A stretch of DNA of 64,000 nucleotides from Aquabacterium sp. (GTDB lineage: Bacteria; Pseudomonadota; Gammaproteobacteria; Burkholderiales; Burkholderiaceae_C). The stretch is taken from positions 47,471-111,470 of the forward strand of contig NZ_JACPYU010000005.1 of assembly GCF_016195855.1 (NCBI RefSeq), in the 5' to 3' direction. The notes under the pieces are model-generated. The model had not been told where the DNA came from. It saw nothing but the letters and a program-made list of their open reading frames with translations, and did no database searches. Numbering within the stretch: the stretch's first letter is position 1; each line of letters opens with the position of its first letter. Below are positions 15,250 through 24,269 of the stretch, in pieces. A program made the position numbers and the translations under genes.

Positions 15250-16750
15250 ACAGCTGGTCGAGGTCGGCCCGCACCGTTTGCAGCATACCGGCCCAGTCAC
15301 CGGGCTTGCCTTGCCGGTAGAGCTTGAGGCTGGGGTACCAGGGGTTGTCCTGGCGGTCTTGCAGCCAGCGCCAGTCGGCGCTGTGGGCCAGCAGCATCCA
15401 GGTCGGTTTGCCCATGGTGGCGGCCAGGTGCGCCAGGCTGGTGTCCACGGCGATGATCAGGTCCAGCAATTCGCAGATGGCGGCTGCGTCGGTGAACACC
15501 TTTTGGTCGGCACCAAAATGCCGGATGGCCGGGTGTGAGGCCAGCACAGCCTGGTCGGACGCCCGCACGTCCTTGTGCAGGCTGATCCATTCGATGTCAT
15601 CGCCCAGGATCTGCGCAAAGTCCTGCAAGGGGATGCTGCGCTTGTAGTCGTCCACGTGCGAGGGATTGCCGCTCCAGACCAGGCCGACGCGGGGCTTGCG
15701 TTTCTCGCCCAGCAGGGCCTGCCAGGTGGCTCGTTGGGTGGGCTCGACACGGATCACGTCGGGCGGCGGGGGCATGTTGCTCAGATCGGTCTTGACCAAC
15801 ATGGGCAGGCTCATCAGCGGGCAGTGGAAGTCGTGTGCGGGTGGCTCGCTGCCTTGGGCGATCAGCTCGACCGAGGGCAGGTGCTGGAGCAGGTCCATCA
15901 GCGCAGGCTGGACTTCAAACACCACGCGCGCGCCCATGTCGGCCAGCAAGGGGGCGTAGCGGCAGAACTGGATGGTGTCGCCCAGGCCTTGCTCGCTGCA
16001 CACCAGCACGGTCTTGCCCGTCAGCGGCTCGGCGCCGGTCCACATGGGAGCCGCATAGCTGTCCTTCAGGCCCAGGGCCTGGGGGCGCTTGAGCCGCCAT
16101 TCGCTTTCCAGCCAGCCTTGTTCGAATTCACCCAGACGCAGCAGCAGCATGCCCAAGTTCCAGTGCGCGTCCACCGATTCGGGGTTGAGCTCGATGGCGC
16201 GGTTCAGGCTGGCACGGGCTTCTTCATAGCGCAGCAGGTCACTCAGCACGGTGGCGCGGTTGTTGTAGGCCGCGAAGTAGACCGGGTCCAACTCGATGGC
16301 CTTGTCGAAGTCCTGCAGGGCTTCGTCCAGGCGGTTGAGCTTGCCCAGCGTGTTGCCCCGGTTGTTGTAAGACTTGGGGGCCTTCGGGTCCAGTGAAATC
16401 GCCTTGTTGTAGTTCAGCAAGGCCAGGTCGTACTGGCGCAGCTCCATGTAGGCGGCGCCGCGGTTGTTGAGCGCACTGACGCTGTCGCGGTCGATCTTGA
16501 GGGCCCGGGTGATCAGGTCAACGGCCTTGTCGGCATGGCCCAGTTGCAAGGAGATCACGCCGGCCAGGTGCAGGGCGTCGAAGTGCTTGGGTTGGGCCTG
16601 GATGACCTGCTCGTACAGCTGCAAGGCCTGCGCAAGCTGGCCACCCTGATGCAGCGCCCAGGCTTGCTGGAAACGCGCTTGCGCCTGCACGGCGGCTGGT
16701 TGCGCGAACATGCCGGATGGCTTCAGGGAAAAGGGCTGGTTGGCTTTCAT
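15233..16750 (-). CDS. TPR protein with glycosyltransferase (OGT/GT9-like) domain
   Basis: A 505-residue cytoplasmic protein. Residues about 20-225 hold six TPR repeats (for example ALNNRGAAYMELRQYDLALLNYNKAISLDP). The rest is a glycosyltransferase B-type domain with GLGDTIQFCRYAPLL, GLVWSGNP and VDTSLAHLAATMGKPTW, as in bacterial OGT/GT41 or heptosyltransferase-like proteins. It may glycosylate protein targets; flagellins are a common substrate class, but nothing here proves it. It is 62 bases downstream of nifA on the same strand and could be co-transcribed. Confidence 0.8.
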   Translation of the reverse strand: MKANQPFSLKPSGMFAQPAAVQAQARFQQAWALHQGGQLAQALQLYEQVIQAQPKHFDALHLAGVISLQLGHADKAVDLITRALKIDRDSVSALNNRGAAYMELRQYDLALLNYNKAISLDPKAPKSYNNRGNTLGKLNRLDEALQDFDKAIELDPVYFAAYNNRATVLSDLLRYEEARASLNRAIELNPESVDAHWNLGMLLLRLGEFEQGWLESEWRLKRPQALGLKDSYAAPMWTGAEPLTGKTVLVCSEQGLGDTIQFCRYAPLLADMGARVVFEVQPALMDLLQHLPSVELIAQGSEPPAHDFHCPLMSLPMLVKTDLSNMPPPPDVIRVEPTQRATWQALLGEKRKPRVGLVWSGNPSHVDDYKRSIPLQDFAQILGDDIEWISLHKDVRASDQAVLASHPAIRHFGADQKVFTDAAAICELLDLIIAVDTSLAHLAATMGKPTWMLLAHSADWRWLQDRQDNPWYPSLKLYRQGKPGDWAGMLQTVRADLDQLFTKAA

Positions 16751-16812
16751 CGTGGGCCTACTTTAACCGAGGCCCACCCCACGCCCTCCCAGCAAATCCC
16801 CCGGTCTGCGGG

Positions 16813-18471
16813 TCAGAACTTGCGCACTTCGATGTCGTATTTTTGCAGGGCATAACCCATCTGGCGGGGGGTGATGTTGAGCAGGCGGGCTGCCTTGGCC
16901 TGCACCCAGCCACACTTCTCCATGGCCCAGATCAGGCGGTCGCGCTCGCCTTCTGGCTTGTCGTCGGAGGCGACGGCCACACCACCATCCTGAGGCTGCC
17001 CGTACTCCGACGCGCCGTAGGCCGAAGCGGGATCGCGGGGCGGGGCTTCGGTGATCGGGATGGAGATCGGGCGCCCAGGCTTGACCGCATCCTCGCGGTC
17101 GATGTAGTGCAGCACCTGGGTCAGGCAGCGGTTGTCGTGGCAGGGGAAGCTCAGGTCCGTCAGGTCCTCGTTCAATGCCATGGTGGCCGTGCGTTCGACG
17201 CAGTTTTCCAGCTCGCGCACATTGCCGGGCCAGTAGCAACTGGTCAGCACCTTCAGCGCACGCGGCGTGACCTTGACCTTGCGGCTGTTCTCGCGATTGA
17301 AGCGCGACAGGAAGTGCTCCACCATCAGCGGGATGTCTTCACGGCGCTCGCGCAGTGGCGGCAGGAAGATGCTGACCACGTTGATGCGGTAATACAGATC
17401 AGCCCGGAATTCGCCCGCGGCCACCATTTTTTCCAGATTGCGGTTGGTGGCCATCACCAGGCGCACGTCCACCTTGATGGGGTTGCTGCCGCCCACGCGT
17501 TCGAATTCCTTCTCCTGCAAGACACGCAGCAACTTGGCCTGGAAGGAGGGCGAGATGTCGCCGATTTCGTCCAGGAAGAGGGTGCCGCCGTGGGCCATCT
17601 CGAAACGGCCCTTGCGCGAGCCGACCGCGCCGGTGAACGCGCCTTTTTCATGCCCGAACAATTCGGATTCCAGCAAGGATTCGGTCAGCGCGGCGCAGTT
17701 CACGCGCACGAACGCTTCGTCTTTGCGGGGCGAGAGGTTGTGCACCGCGCGCGCGATCACCTCCTTGCCGGTGCCACTTTCGCCACGCAGCAAGACGGTG
17801 GTCTTGGTGGGGGCCACCTGGTGCACTTCGGCAAACACTTCCTGCATGCGCGGCGAGCTGCCAATGGCCATGTCCAGCTGCAACACAGGCTTGAGGGCCT
17901 TGGACAGGCGGCGGGCCTCTTCGTACAGGCGGCCTTGTTCGGCACTCACACCACGGTGCAGCAGCAGGTTCTGGCCCATGAGGCTGGCCACCATGGACAG
18001 CAGGCGCAGATCTTCATCGAACACGCCGGAGCGGGTGGTGACGGTGCGGTCGATCGCCAGCACGCCAAGGGTGTGGCGGTTGGCCTTGATCGGGGTGGCG
18101 ATGTAGGCGATGGTTTCCTCGGGTGACTGATCGGCCGCGCCCGTGCGATTGAGAAACATCGGCTCGGCCGAGATATCGGGCACCACCATGGGCACGCCCG
18201 AGCTGAACACCCGCCCGACGATGCCTTCACCCACCGAAAAAGTCAGCTTGGCGGATTCTTCGCGCGACAAGCCGACCGAGCACATGCCGCACAGCGGGCC
18301 TTCTTCTGTTTGCAGGATCACGGATGCCCGGCGCCAGCCCATCGTGGACACCAGCACATTGAGGGCTTCACGGAAGGTTTTGTGAACGTCGAGCGACGAG
18401 CCCAGGATCTTGCTGACCTGGTAGACCGTCAACAATTCGATACTTGCGCGTTCGTGGTGCATGCTGACCAT
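16813..18471 (-). CDS. nifA: NifA, sigma-54-dependent activator of nif genes
   Basis: A 552-residue regulator. It has a GAF domain (about 10-170), an AAA+ domain with Walker A GESGTGKE (230-237), the sigma-54 contact GAFTGA (277-282) and Walker B TLFLDE, then a C-terminal Fis-type helix-turn-helix ([18 protein letters not shown]). Cysteines C412, C424, C444 and C449 form CX11CX19CX4C, the metal/redox motif of NifL-independent, oxygen-sensitive NifA of rhizobia, Azospirillum and Herbaspirillum. ATG 18471 is chosen because GAGGAAG precedes it. Its target sites are seen before nifB and nifQ. Confidence 0.97.
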   Translation of the reverse strand: MVSMHHERASIELLTVYQVSKILGSSLDVHKTFREALNVLVSTMGWRRASVILQTEEGPLCGMCSVGLSREESAKLTFSVGEGIVGRVFSSGVPMVVPDISAEPMFLNRTGAADQSPEETIAYIATPIKANRHTLGVLAIDRTVTTRSGVFDEDLRLLSMVASLMGQNLLLHRGVSAEQGRLYEEARRLSKALKPVLQLDMAIGSSPRMQEVFAEVHQVAPTKTTVLLRGESGTGKEVIARAVHNLSPRKDEAFVRVNCAALTESLLESELFGHEKGAFTGAVGSRKGRFEMAHGGTLFLDEIGDISPSFQAKLLRVLQEKEFERVGGSNPIKVDVRLVMATNRNLEKMVAAGEFRADLYYRINVVSIFLPPLRERREDIPLMVEHFLSRFNRENSRKVKVTPRALKVLTSCYWPGNVRELENCVERTATMALNEDLTDLSFPCHDNRCLTQVLHYIDREDAVKPGRPISIPITEAPPRDPASAYGASEYGQPQDGGVAVASDDKPEGERDRLIWAMEKCGWVQAKAARLLNITPRQMGYALQKYDIEVRKF

Positions 18472-18620
18472 GGTTGTTCTTCCTCGCAGTGTGGTGGTGC
18501 AGACCCGCTGACGCATTCACCGACTTGGGTCGACTTTTGATCGACAAACGGGAACACAACCCTGCATGGGGCCATACGCTGGCAGGATCTGCAAAAAGCA
18601 GGCCTGATAAAGTGGCTGGC

Positions 18621-20036
18621 ATGCCTGCAGCACAGTTTCAACCCATGGTCTTTGTCGACCTGGAAACCACCGGATCCACGGGCACCGTAGACCGCATCAC
18701 CGAAATCGGCATCGTCGAGCTCCATGAAGACGGCGAAGCCCGCGAGTGGTCCAGTCTGGTCAACCCCCAGACGACCATCCCCAGTTTCATCCAGTCCCTC
18801 ACCGGCATCACCAACGAGATGGTGGCAGGTGCCCCCACGTTTGCCGAGCTGGCCGACGAGGTGCTCTCACGCCTGCATGGGCGGCTGTTCGTGGCCCATA
18901 ACGCACGGTTTGACTATGGCTTTCTGAAAAGCGAGTTCAAGCGCCTGGGCCTGGACTTCAAGGCGCCGGTGCTGTGCACGGTCAAGCTGTCACGCAAGCT
19001 GTTTCCGCAATACAGCAAACACAATCTGGATGCCCTGGTTGACCGGCATGGCCTGCACATGCCGGCACGCCACCGCGCGCTGGCCGACGCCGACGTGCTG
19101 CGCCAGTTCTGGCAGGTGTTGCAGACGCAGATGCCCGCCGAGGCCTTGCAAGAAGCCGTTGACGGCCTGACCGGCCGCAGCAGCTGGCCCACGCACTTGG
19201 ACCCAGCCTTGTTGGACGCGTTGCCTGAGCGCCATGGCGTCTACCTGTTTTATGGCGACAACGACTTGCCGCTGTACATTGGCAAAGCCAACAACCTGCG
19301 CCAGCGGGTGCTGTCGCATTTCAGCGCGGACCACCGCATCGCCAAGGAAATGAGCCTGTCACAACAGGTGCGGCGTGTGGACTGGATCGAGACCACCGGC
19401 GAGATGGGCGCCTTGCTGAAAGAAGCGCAGCTCATCAAGCAATGGCAGCCTACGCACAACCGGCGCTTGCGCCGCACCAACGAGTTGTGCACCTGGAAGC
19501 TGGCGCCCTTGTCTGAAGCCGAAGAAGATGGGCCCGTGAAACCTGAGCTGGCCTGGGCGCGCGATCTGGACTGGGGCCAACAAGATCAGGTCTACGGCCT
19601 GTTTGGCAGCCACAAGGACGCGCTCAAGACCCTGCGCGAGATCGCCGAATCAGCCCAGCTGTGCCTGGTAACGCTGGGGCTGGAGAAGGTGCCGGCTGGC
19701 CGCCCTTGCTTTGGTTACCAACTGCACCAGTGCAGCGGCGTGTGCATTGGCCAAGAGAGCCTGGCTGATCACAGCAAGCGGCTGCGCAATGTGATGGCTG
19801 ACTGGCGGGTGCAGACCTGGCCCTATGGCGGGCCGGTCGCGGTGCAGGAAGGGCAGGGCTGGCATGTGCTGGACGCGTGGTGCTACCTGGGCACGGCCAC
19901 CAGCGAGGCTGAGGTGAAGACACTACTGAGCCAGGGGCGCCCGACCTTTGACAAGGACACCTACAAGATCCTGGTCAGCTGGTTGCCCAGGTTGCGGGTC
20001 GAGCCCCTCAGTGGCACACGGCGTGATCCGTCGTGA
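18621..20036 (+). CDS. DnaQ-like exonuclease fused to a GIY-YIG (UvrC/Cho-like) nuclease
   Basis: A 471-residue two-domain nuclease. The N-terminal part (about 8-175) is a DEDDh exonuclease: VFVDLETTG, then HNARFDYGFL, and HRALADADVL. The second part (about 190-290) is a GIY-YIG domain beginning GVYLFYGDNDLPLYIGKANNLRQRV, followed by a UvrC/Cho-like region. Similar exonuclease-Cho fusions occur in other bacteria and are thought to act in DNA repair; the exact role is unknown. ATG 18621 is chosen because the exonuclease motif follows immediately. The gene is divergent from nifA. Confidence 0.9.
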   Translation: MPAAQFQPMVFVDLETTGSTGTVDRITEIGIVELHEDGEAREWSSLVNPQTTIPSFIQSLTGITNEMVAGAPTFAELADEVLSRLHGRLFVAHNARFDYGFLKSEFKRLGLDFKAPVLCTVKLSRKLFPQYSKHNLDALVDRHGLHMPARHRALADADVLRQFWQVLQTQMPAEALQEAVDGLTGRSSWPTHLDPALLDALPERHGVYLFYGDNDLPLYIGKANNLRQRVLSHFSADHRIAKEMSLSQQVRRVDWIETTGEMGALLKEAQLIKQWQPTHNRRLRRTNELCTWKLAPLSEAEEDGPVKPELAWARDLDWGQQDQVYGLFGSHKDALKTLREIAESAQLCLVTLGLEKVPAGRPCFGYQLHQCSGVCIGQESLADHSKRLRNVMADWRVQTWPYGGPVAVQEGQGWHVLDAWCYLGTATSEAEVKTLLSQGRPTFDKDTYKILVSWLPRLRVEPLSGTRRDPS

Positions 20037-20484
20037 GGAAGGCAGTCTGATTGCCATCGCGCGCCTGCGCCGAGGCGCAGCGGATGTTGCGCCCTTCGAT
20101 GACGTTCTGGTCGTTCATGCGACAAGCGTCTGTCTGCAGGCACTGGCGGTTGGTCTGGGTGTCGTACCAGTCATTGCGCCAGCTCAGGCGCAGGGATTCG
20201 ACCGGGCGGCGCGCGCCGCCGGTGTCACTGCAGCGGCCGTCCGTGATCCAGGTCTCGGTGCGCGAATCGCTGTATGCCACGTAAAACTCGTTGCTGTAGC
20301 GCAGGTGCAGGCAAAAAGGCTTGCCCGTCACGCCCTGGGCCAGGTCTGGCGCAAGGGTGACACTGTCGATCATCAGCTCTTCGCTGCTGGCGGGCGGCCG
20401 CAAGGTGCACGCGGTGAAAGACAGCAAGGCCGGGATGGCCAGTGCACACATCACAAGGGCAGGACGGAGCTTCATGCGCGACAT
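20008..20484 (-). CDS. Small lipoprotein or secreted protein of unknown function
   Basis: About 158 residues from ATG 20484 (or 149 from ATG 20475). The start is a signal sequence with a hydrophobic core ending in SFTAC, a weak lipobox, so a lipoprotein is likely. The mature part has paired Cys residues (CLHL, RCSD, QCLQTDAC, RCAS, AVCH) that could form disulfides in the periplasm. No family is recognised. The 3' end overlaps the exonuclease gene by 29 bases in convergent orientation. Confidence 0.65.
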   Translation of the reverse strand: MSRMKLRPALVMCALAIPALLSFTACTLRPPASSEELMIDSVTLAPDLAQGVTGKPFCLHLRYSNEFYVAYSDSRTETWITDGRCSDTGGARRPVESLRLSWRNDWYDTQTNRQCLQTDACRMNDQNVIEGRNIRCASAQARDGNQTAFLTTDHAVCH

Positions 20485-20585
20485 GCTGCCATGTTGCCGC
20501 CTTGAGCGATAGGTTTTGATGCGCCTGCGACCAGCCCTTGTTTGCGGGATCATGGGGGGCCGGCCGCACGGGGCCAGCCCTGCTT

Positions 20586-21500
20586 TCAATCGGGCAGCAA
20601 AAACGCACGCACGTGCTGCGCGGCCATGTCCGGCTGCTCTTGCATGAAACAGTGGCCGCCAGGCACCTGCAAGGCTTGCACCGCATCGTTCATGGCCTGC
20701 CACCGCGCGACTGACTCGGTGACGAAAGGGAAGGTTTTTTCAGCGTACAACACCATCGTGGGCGTGCGCACCTTGCCCAGCAAGCCCCACAGCCTGTCTG
20801 GTGCCGAGCTGAAAATGTCGGCTTCGCGGCTGGGGCGGCATTTGAGTTCCACCCCGCCGTCTGCCGAATCCTTGAGTGCGTGCGTCACGAAGGCCTGCAA
20901 GGCATCGTCCGCCCAACCTTTGTAGACCCCTCTGCTGTGCAGCAGCGTGAAGGCCTCTTCACGGCTGGACCAGTGCTTGCGGCGGGCGCGGGCTTGTCGG
21001 GCCAGGGGCGTGTGCCTGGTGACCCCGGTCAATTCACCGACCGACATGCCCATGATCATGGCGGGCGTGAAGATCACAGGGTCCAGCAGCACGGCCCGCA
21101 TGAAACGCTGGCGTTGCTCGCCCAGGATCAGGGCCGTCAGCACGCCACCAAAGCTGTGGCCGGCCGCGTAGTGCGGCACGCCGGCAAACGCAGCCCCCTG
21201 GGCATCCAGGGCCTCCATGGCCAGTGCGGCATTGCGGTTCCAACCCAGAAAGCGACCGCCGTGGTCACTGTCGCCATGGCCTTGCACGTCGCACAGCCAC
21301 AGGTCGAAGTCATTGCTCAGCTGGCGCAGCATGGGCTCGTACATGCGTCCGCAAAACCCATTGCCATGGAGAAAGTGCAGCAGGGGTTTGCCGCTGGGCG
21401 GCGTGTGCCAGCCTCGGAGGGTGAAGCCTTCGCGCGTGGCGTGGCACCAGGGTAACAACTGCATGAGAGAAGGGGCGCTTGAGCGCGCATCTGTTGACAT
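20586..21500 (-). CDS. Alpha/beta hydrolase
   Basis: About 304 residues from ATG 21500; ATG 21464 is a possible shorter start and neither has a clear ribosome site. The fold markers are LHGNGFCGRMY (oxyanion region), DVQGHGDSD, the nucleophile elbow AAGHSFGGVL and a C-terminal His in GGHCFMQEQ. The usual acid position reads YAEKTFPF, where Glu may replace Asp. The substrate is unknown. It faces away from the neighbouring lipase-like gene. Confidence 0.8.
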   Translation of the reverse strand: MSTDARSSAPSLMQLLPWCHATREGFTLRGWHTPPSGKPLLHFLHGNGFCGRMYEPMLRQLSNDFDLWLCDVQGHGDSDHGGRFLGWNRNAALAMEALDAQGAAFAGVPHYAAGHSFGGVLTALILGEQRQRFMRAVLLDPVIFTPAMIMGMSVGELTGVTRHTPLARQARARRKHWSSREEAFTLLHSRGVYKGWADDALQAFVTHALKDSADGGVELKCRPSREADIFSSAPDRLWGLLGKVRTPTMVLYAEKTFPFVTESVARWQAMNDAVQALQVPGGHCFMQEQPDMAAQHVRAFLLPD

Positions 21501-21573
21501 TAGGGGGTGTGCCGTCAAAAGCCATTGTGCCAACATCAATTCATCAGATGTCAAGGTCACGGAGGAGGCCTGT

Positions 21574-23022
21574 ATGCCAAGAAGCAAGAACCCCATTGTC
21601 ATTGTCCATGGTTGGTCAGATACGTCCGACTCCTTCAAGCCTTTGGCCCAGTGGCTGAAGGGGCAGGGGTTCAAGACCGTCAACCTGTTTCTGGGGGACT
21701 ATCGTTCGATGGACGACGACGTCACCATCGATGATGCCGCCAGGGCCATGGAGGCCGCGGTGAGGGCGCAGATCAAGGCCGGCAAGCTCACCCTGCCGTT
21801 TGACTTGATCGTGCATTCAACGGGCGGGCTGGTTTGCCGGACATGGTTGTCTGCCTATTACACCGGTGTCCAGCCCGCTGGCATGCCGGTTCAGCGCCTG
21901 GTGATGCTGGCGCCGGCCAACTTCGGCTCGGTGCTGGCCACAGCGGGCCAGACCGTCTTGGGTCGCGTGGTCAAAGGCTGGGGGCATGGCTTTCACACCG
22001 GCAAGCAGATGCTGAATGGCCTGGAGCTGGGCTCGCCATTTCAGTGGGACCTGGCCTTGCGCGACCTGTTCCAGCTTGAGCACGCAGGCACGGGCACGAT
22101 CTACGGGCAGGATCTGGTGTGGCCATTCGTGCTGGTGGGCTCCATGCCGTATCAGCATGGCCTGCGGCAAATGGTCAACGAGCACGGCAGCGATGGCACG
22201 GTGCGCGTAGCGGCGGCCAACCTGAACGCGTATGGCGCCACGCTGAACTTCACCAACCCCGCTTCGCCCACTGTGCTGGGCATGACGCTGGCCAACAACC
22301 AGGCTGCGGTGCACACAGGTGCGTTCACGCCATGGCTGCGCCGGTATGACGAGGCCATGGCCTTCCCGCTGGGCGTGATGAACCGACGTGACCACGCCAG
22401 CATCACCGACCCCTCCGTCAAAGGCGATGAAGAGTCAGATGCCGAGCAAAAGCTTTTTCAGGACTATCTGCTGCAAGCGCTGAGCTGCCCCAGCTACGCC
22501 GACTACCAGGCCATGGAGCAGGCCTGGCGCGCACACTCCGATGAGGTCCAGGAGCATGCAGCGGCCGACGACGACCATCACATGCACCTGCAACTCAACG
22601 TCTTCGTGGTGGACGAGTACCAGAAGCCGGTGACGGACTACCTCATCGAGTTCCTGGCACCCAATTACAAGCAGACGACCGACCTCACGGGCATCTTTCA
22701 TGACAAGGTGATCCAGGACGTTCACCCCTGCACGCAAAACGCCGCCTTGAAGACCATCTTCATCAACCGGCAGCACCTGTTTGACCTGTTTTATGAGCGG
22801 ATTCCCGATGGGCAACCCAAGGAGTTGCGTCTGAGCATCAGTGCCTCGGCTCCCGGTGACAACGTGCATTACTTCAGTGAGGCCTATGGGGCTGAAGGCG
22901 AGTTCGTCGTGCACTCGGTGGACGAGGCCTCGCGTTGGTTGCGGCGTAATGCAACCCATTTTCTGAAGATCGTCATTCCTCGTCAGCCGGCGAGCAAAGT
23001 GTTCACACTCAAACCCGCCTGA
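21574..23022 (+). CDS. Lipase-like alpha/beta hydrolase
   Basis: A 482-residue protein starting at ATG 21574, preceded by a strong GGAGGAGG ribosome site. IVIVHGWSDTSDSF is the oxyanion region and LIVHSTGGLVCRTWL the nucleophile elbow, where the first Gly of GxSxG is Val. This is the form seen in PGAP1-like and some cytoplasmic lipase-like proteins. No signal peptide is seen. A second part (about 330-480) is a beta-rich domain without a recognised family (LNVFVVDEYQKPVTDYLIEF). It could act on lipids or esters; secretion by another route is possible. Confidence 0.8.
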   Translation: MPRSKNPIVIVHGWSDTSDSFKPLAQWLKGQGFKTVNLFLGDYRSMDDDVTIDDAARAMEAAVRAQIKAGKLTLPFDLIVHSTGGLVCRTWLSAYYTGVQPAGMPVQRLVMLAPANFGSVLATAGQTVLGRVVKGWGHGFHTGKQMLNGLELGSPFQWDLALRDLFQLEHAGTGTIYGQDLVWPFVLVGSMPYQHGLRQMVNEHGSDGTVRVAAANLNAYGATLNFTNPASPTVLGMTLANNQAAVHTGAFTPWLRRYDEAMAFPLGVMNRRDHASITDPSVKGDEESDAEQKLFQDYLLQALSCPSYADYQAMEQAWRAHSDEVQEHAAADDDHHMHLQLNVFVVDEYQKPVTDYLIEFLAPNYKQTTDLTGIFHDKVIQDVHPCTQNAALKTIFINRQHLFDLFYERIPDGQPKELRLSISASAPGDNVHYFSEAYGAEGEFVVHSVDEASRWLRRNATHFLKIVIPRQPASKVFTLKPA

Positions 23023-23054
23023 GGTGTAAAAACCGCCCCCTCCCTGAAAGTGGT

Positions 23055-23088
23055 GCCCGGCTTCTGGTAGAAACCGGGCAGTGCTTTT
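23055..23088 (+). terminator. Probable terminator after the lipase-like gene
   Basis: GCCCGG and CCGGGC (23056-23061 and 23074-23079) frame an inner TTCT/AGAA pairing, giving a stable hairpin. A short TTTT follows at 23085-23088. It lies 33 bases after the lipase stop and before the adaptor gene. Confidence 0.5.
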
Positions 23089-23126
23089 AATGCACCTGGT
23101 TGATACACACAGACAGGAGGGGCGTC

Positions 23127-24269
23127 ATGCCCGCAAGGATCGTTCGTCAAGGTCGCTGGCTCGCGCTGGCGGTGGTTGCGCTGGCAAGCGCAGGCTGGCT
23201 GCATTCCCGGGCTGATGGTGGCAAAGGCAAGCCTGTCATGGTGGCGGCGGCAGAGCCTGTGTCCTCCGCGGCCAAGGCGGCCTTGAGTGTCCAGATCGTG
23301 CGCCCGCAGACCGGGCAATGGCCCATGGCGCTGACGGCCAATGGCGCGATCGCCCCCTGGCAGGAGGCGGTCATTGGCGCCGAGTTGTCCGGGCTGCGCC
23401 TGTCGACCGTGGCGGCCAATGTGGGCGACAAGGTGTCGCGCGGGCAAGTGCTGGCCACCCTGCAGGCCGATTCCGTTTCAGCGGATGCGAACAACGCACG
23501 TGCCGCCTTGCAGGAGGCCGAGGCCTTGATGACCGAGGCGCGCGCCAATGCCGATCGTGCCCGCACCCTGCATGGCAGTGGCGCATTGAGCCTGCAGGAT
23601 TCGCAGCGCGCCCTGACCGCCGAGCAGACGGGCAAGGCCCGTGTGGACGCCGCCAAGGCCATGCTGGCCACCCAGGCGTTGCGCCTGCGCCAGACCCGCA
23701 TCGTGGCGTCTGATGACGGGGTGATTTCGGCCAGGCTGGCCACGGTGGGCGCTGTGGTGCAACCGGGGCAGGAACTGTTTCGCCTGATCCGCCAGAGCCG
23801 TCTGGAATGGCGCGCAGAAGTGCCTTCGGCTGACCTGCAGCGCATCAAGCCCGGCATGGTGGCCGTGGCCACGCCGCCCGGTGGCGCCGCCGTGCAAGGC
23901 CGCGTGCGCATGGTCGCCCCGACGGTGGACGCCACCACGCGCAATGGCCTGGTCTATGTGGACCTGCCCGCCTCGGCCTTGGGCGCCGGTGTGCGCGCCG
24001 GCATGTTCGCGTCAGGCCGCATCGAGCTGGGTCAGTCGCAAGGCCTGACCTTGCCCCAGACCGCCGTGTTGTTGCGCGATGGCTTCAGCTACGTCTTCAA
24101 GGTCAGCCCGCAAGGCGTGGTCTCGCAGGTCAAGGTGAGCGTGGGCCGCCGCGTGGGTGACCGCGTCGAGATCCTGCAGGGGCTGGACGCCCAGGCCGAT
24201 GTCGTGGCTTCTGGCGTGGGCTTCCTCACCGATGGCGACAGCGTGCGCATCGTGAAGGGCCAGTCATGA
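23127..24269 (+). CDS. RND efflux membrane-fusion (adaptor) protein
   Basis: A 380-residue periplasmic adaptor. An N-terminal hydrophobic anchor (about 8-25) is followed by a lipoyl/barrel-sandwich half (ANGAIAPWQEAVIGAELSGLRL), an alpha hairpin (about 115-200) and the second lipoyl half (RIVASDDGVISARLATVGAVV). The beta-barrel and membrane-proximal regions follow. ATG 23127 is preceded by AGGAGGGG. The stop overlaps the pump gene start by four bases, so the pair is one transport system. No outer-membrane factor gene is in the window. Confidence 0.92.
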   Translation: MPARIVRQGRWLALAVVALASAGWLHSRADGGKGKPVMVAAAEPVSSAAKAALSVQIVRPQTGQWPMALTANGAIAPWQEAVIGAELSGLRLSTVAANVGDKVSRGQVLATLQADSVSADANNARAALQEAEALMTEARANADRARTLHGSGALSLQDSQRALTAEQTGKARVDAAKAMLATQALRLRQTRIVASDDGVISARLATVGAVVQPGQELFRLIRQSRLEWRAEVPSADLQRIKPGMVAVATPPGGAAVQGRVRMVAPTVDATTRNGLVYVDLPASALGAGVRAGMFASGRIELGQSQGLTLPQTAVLLRDGFSYVFKVSPQGVVSQVKVSVGRRVGDRVEILQGLDAQADVVASGVGFLTDGDSVRIVKGQS

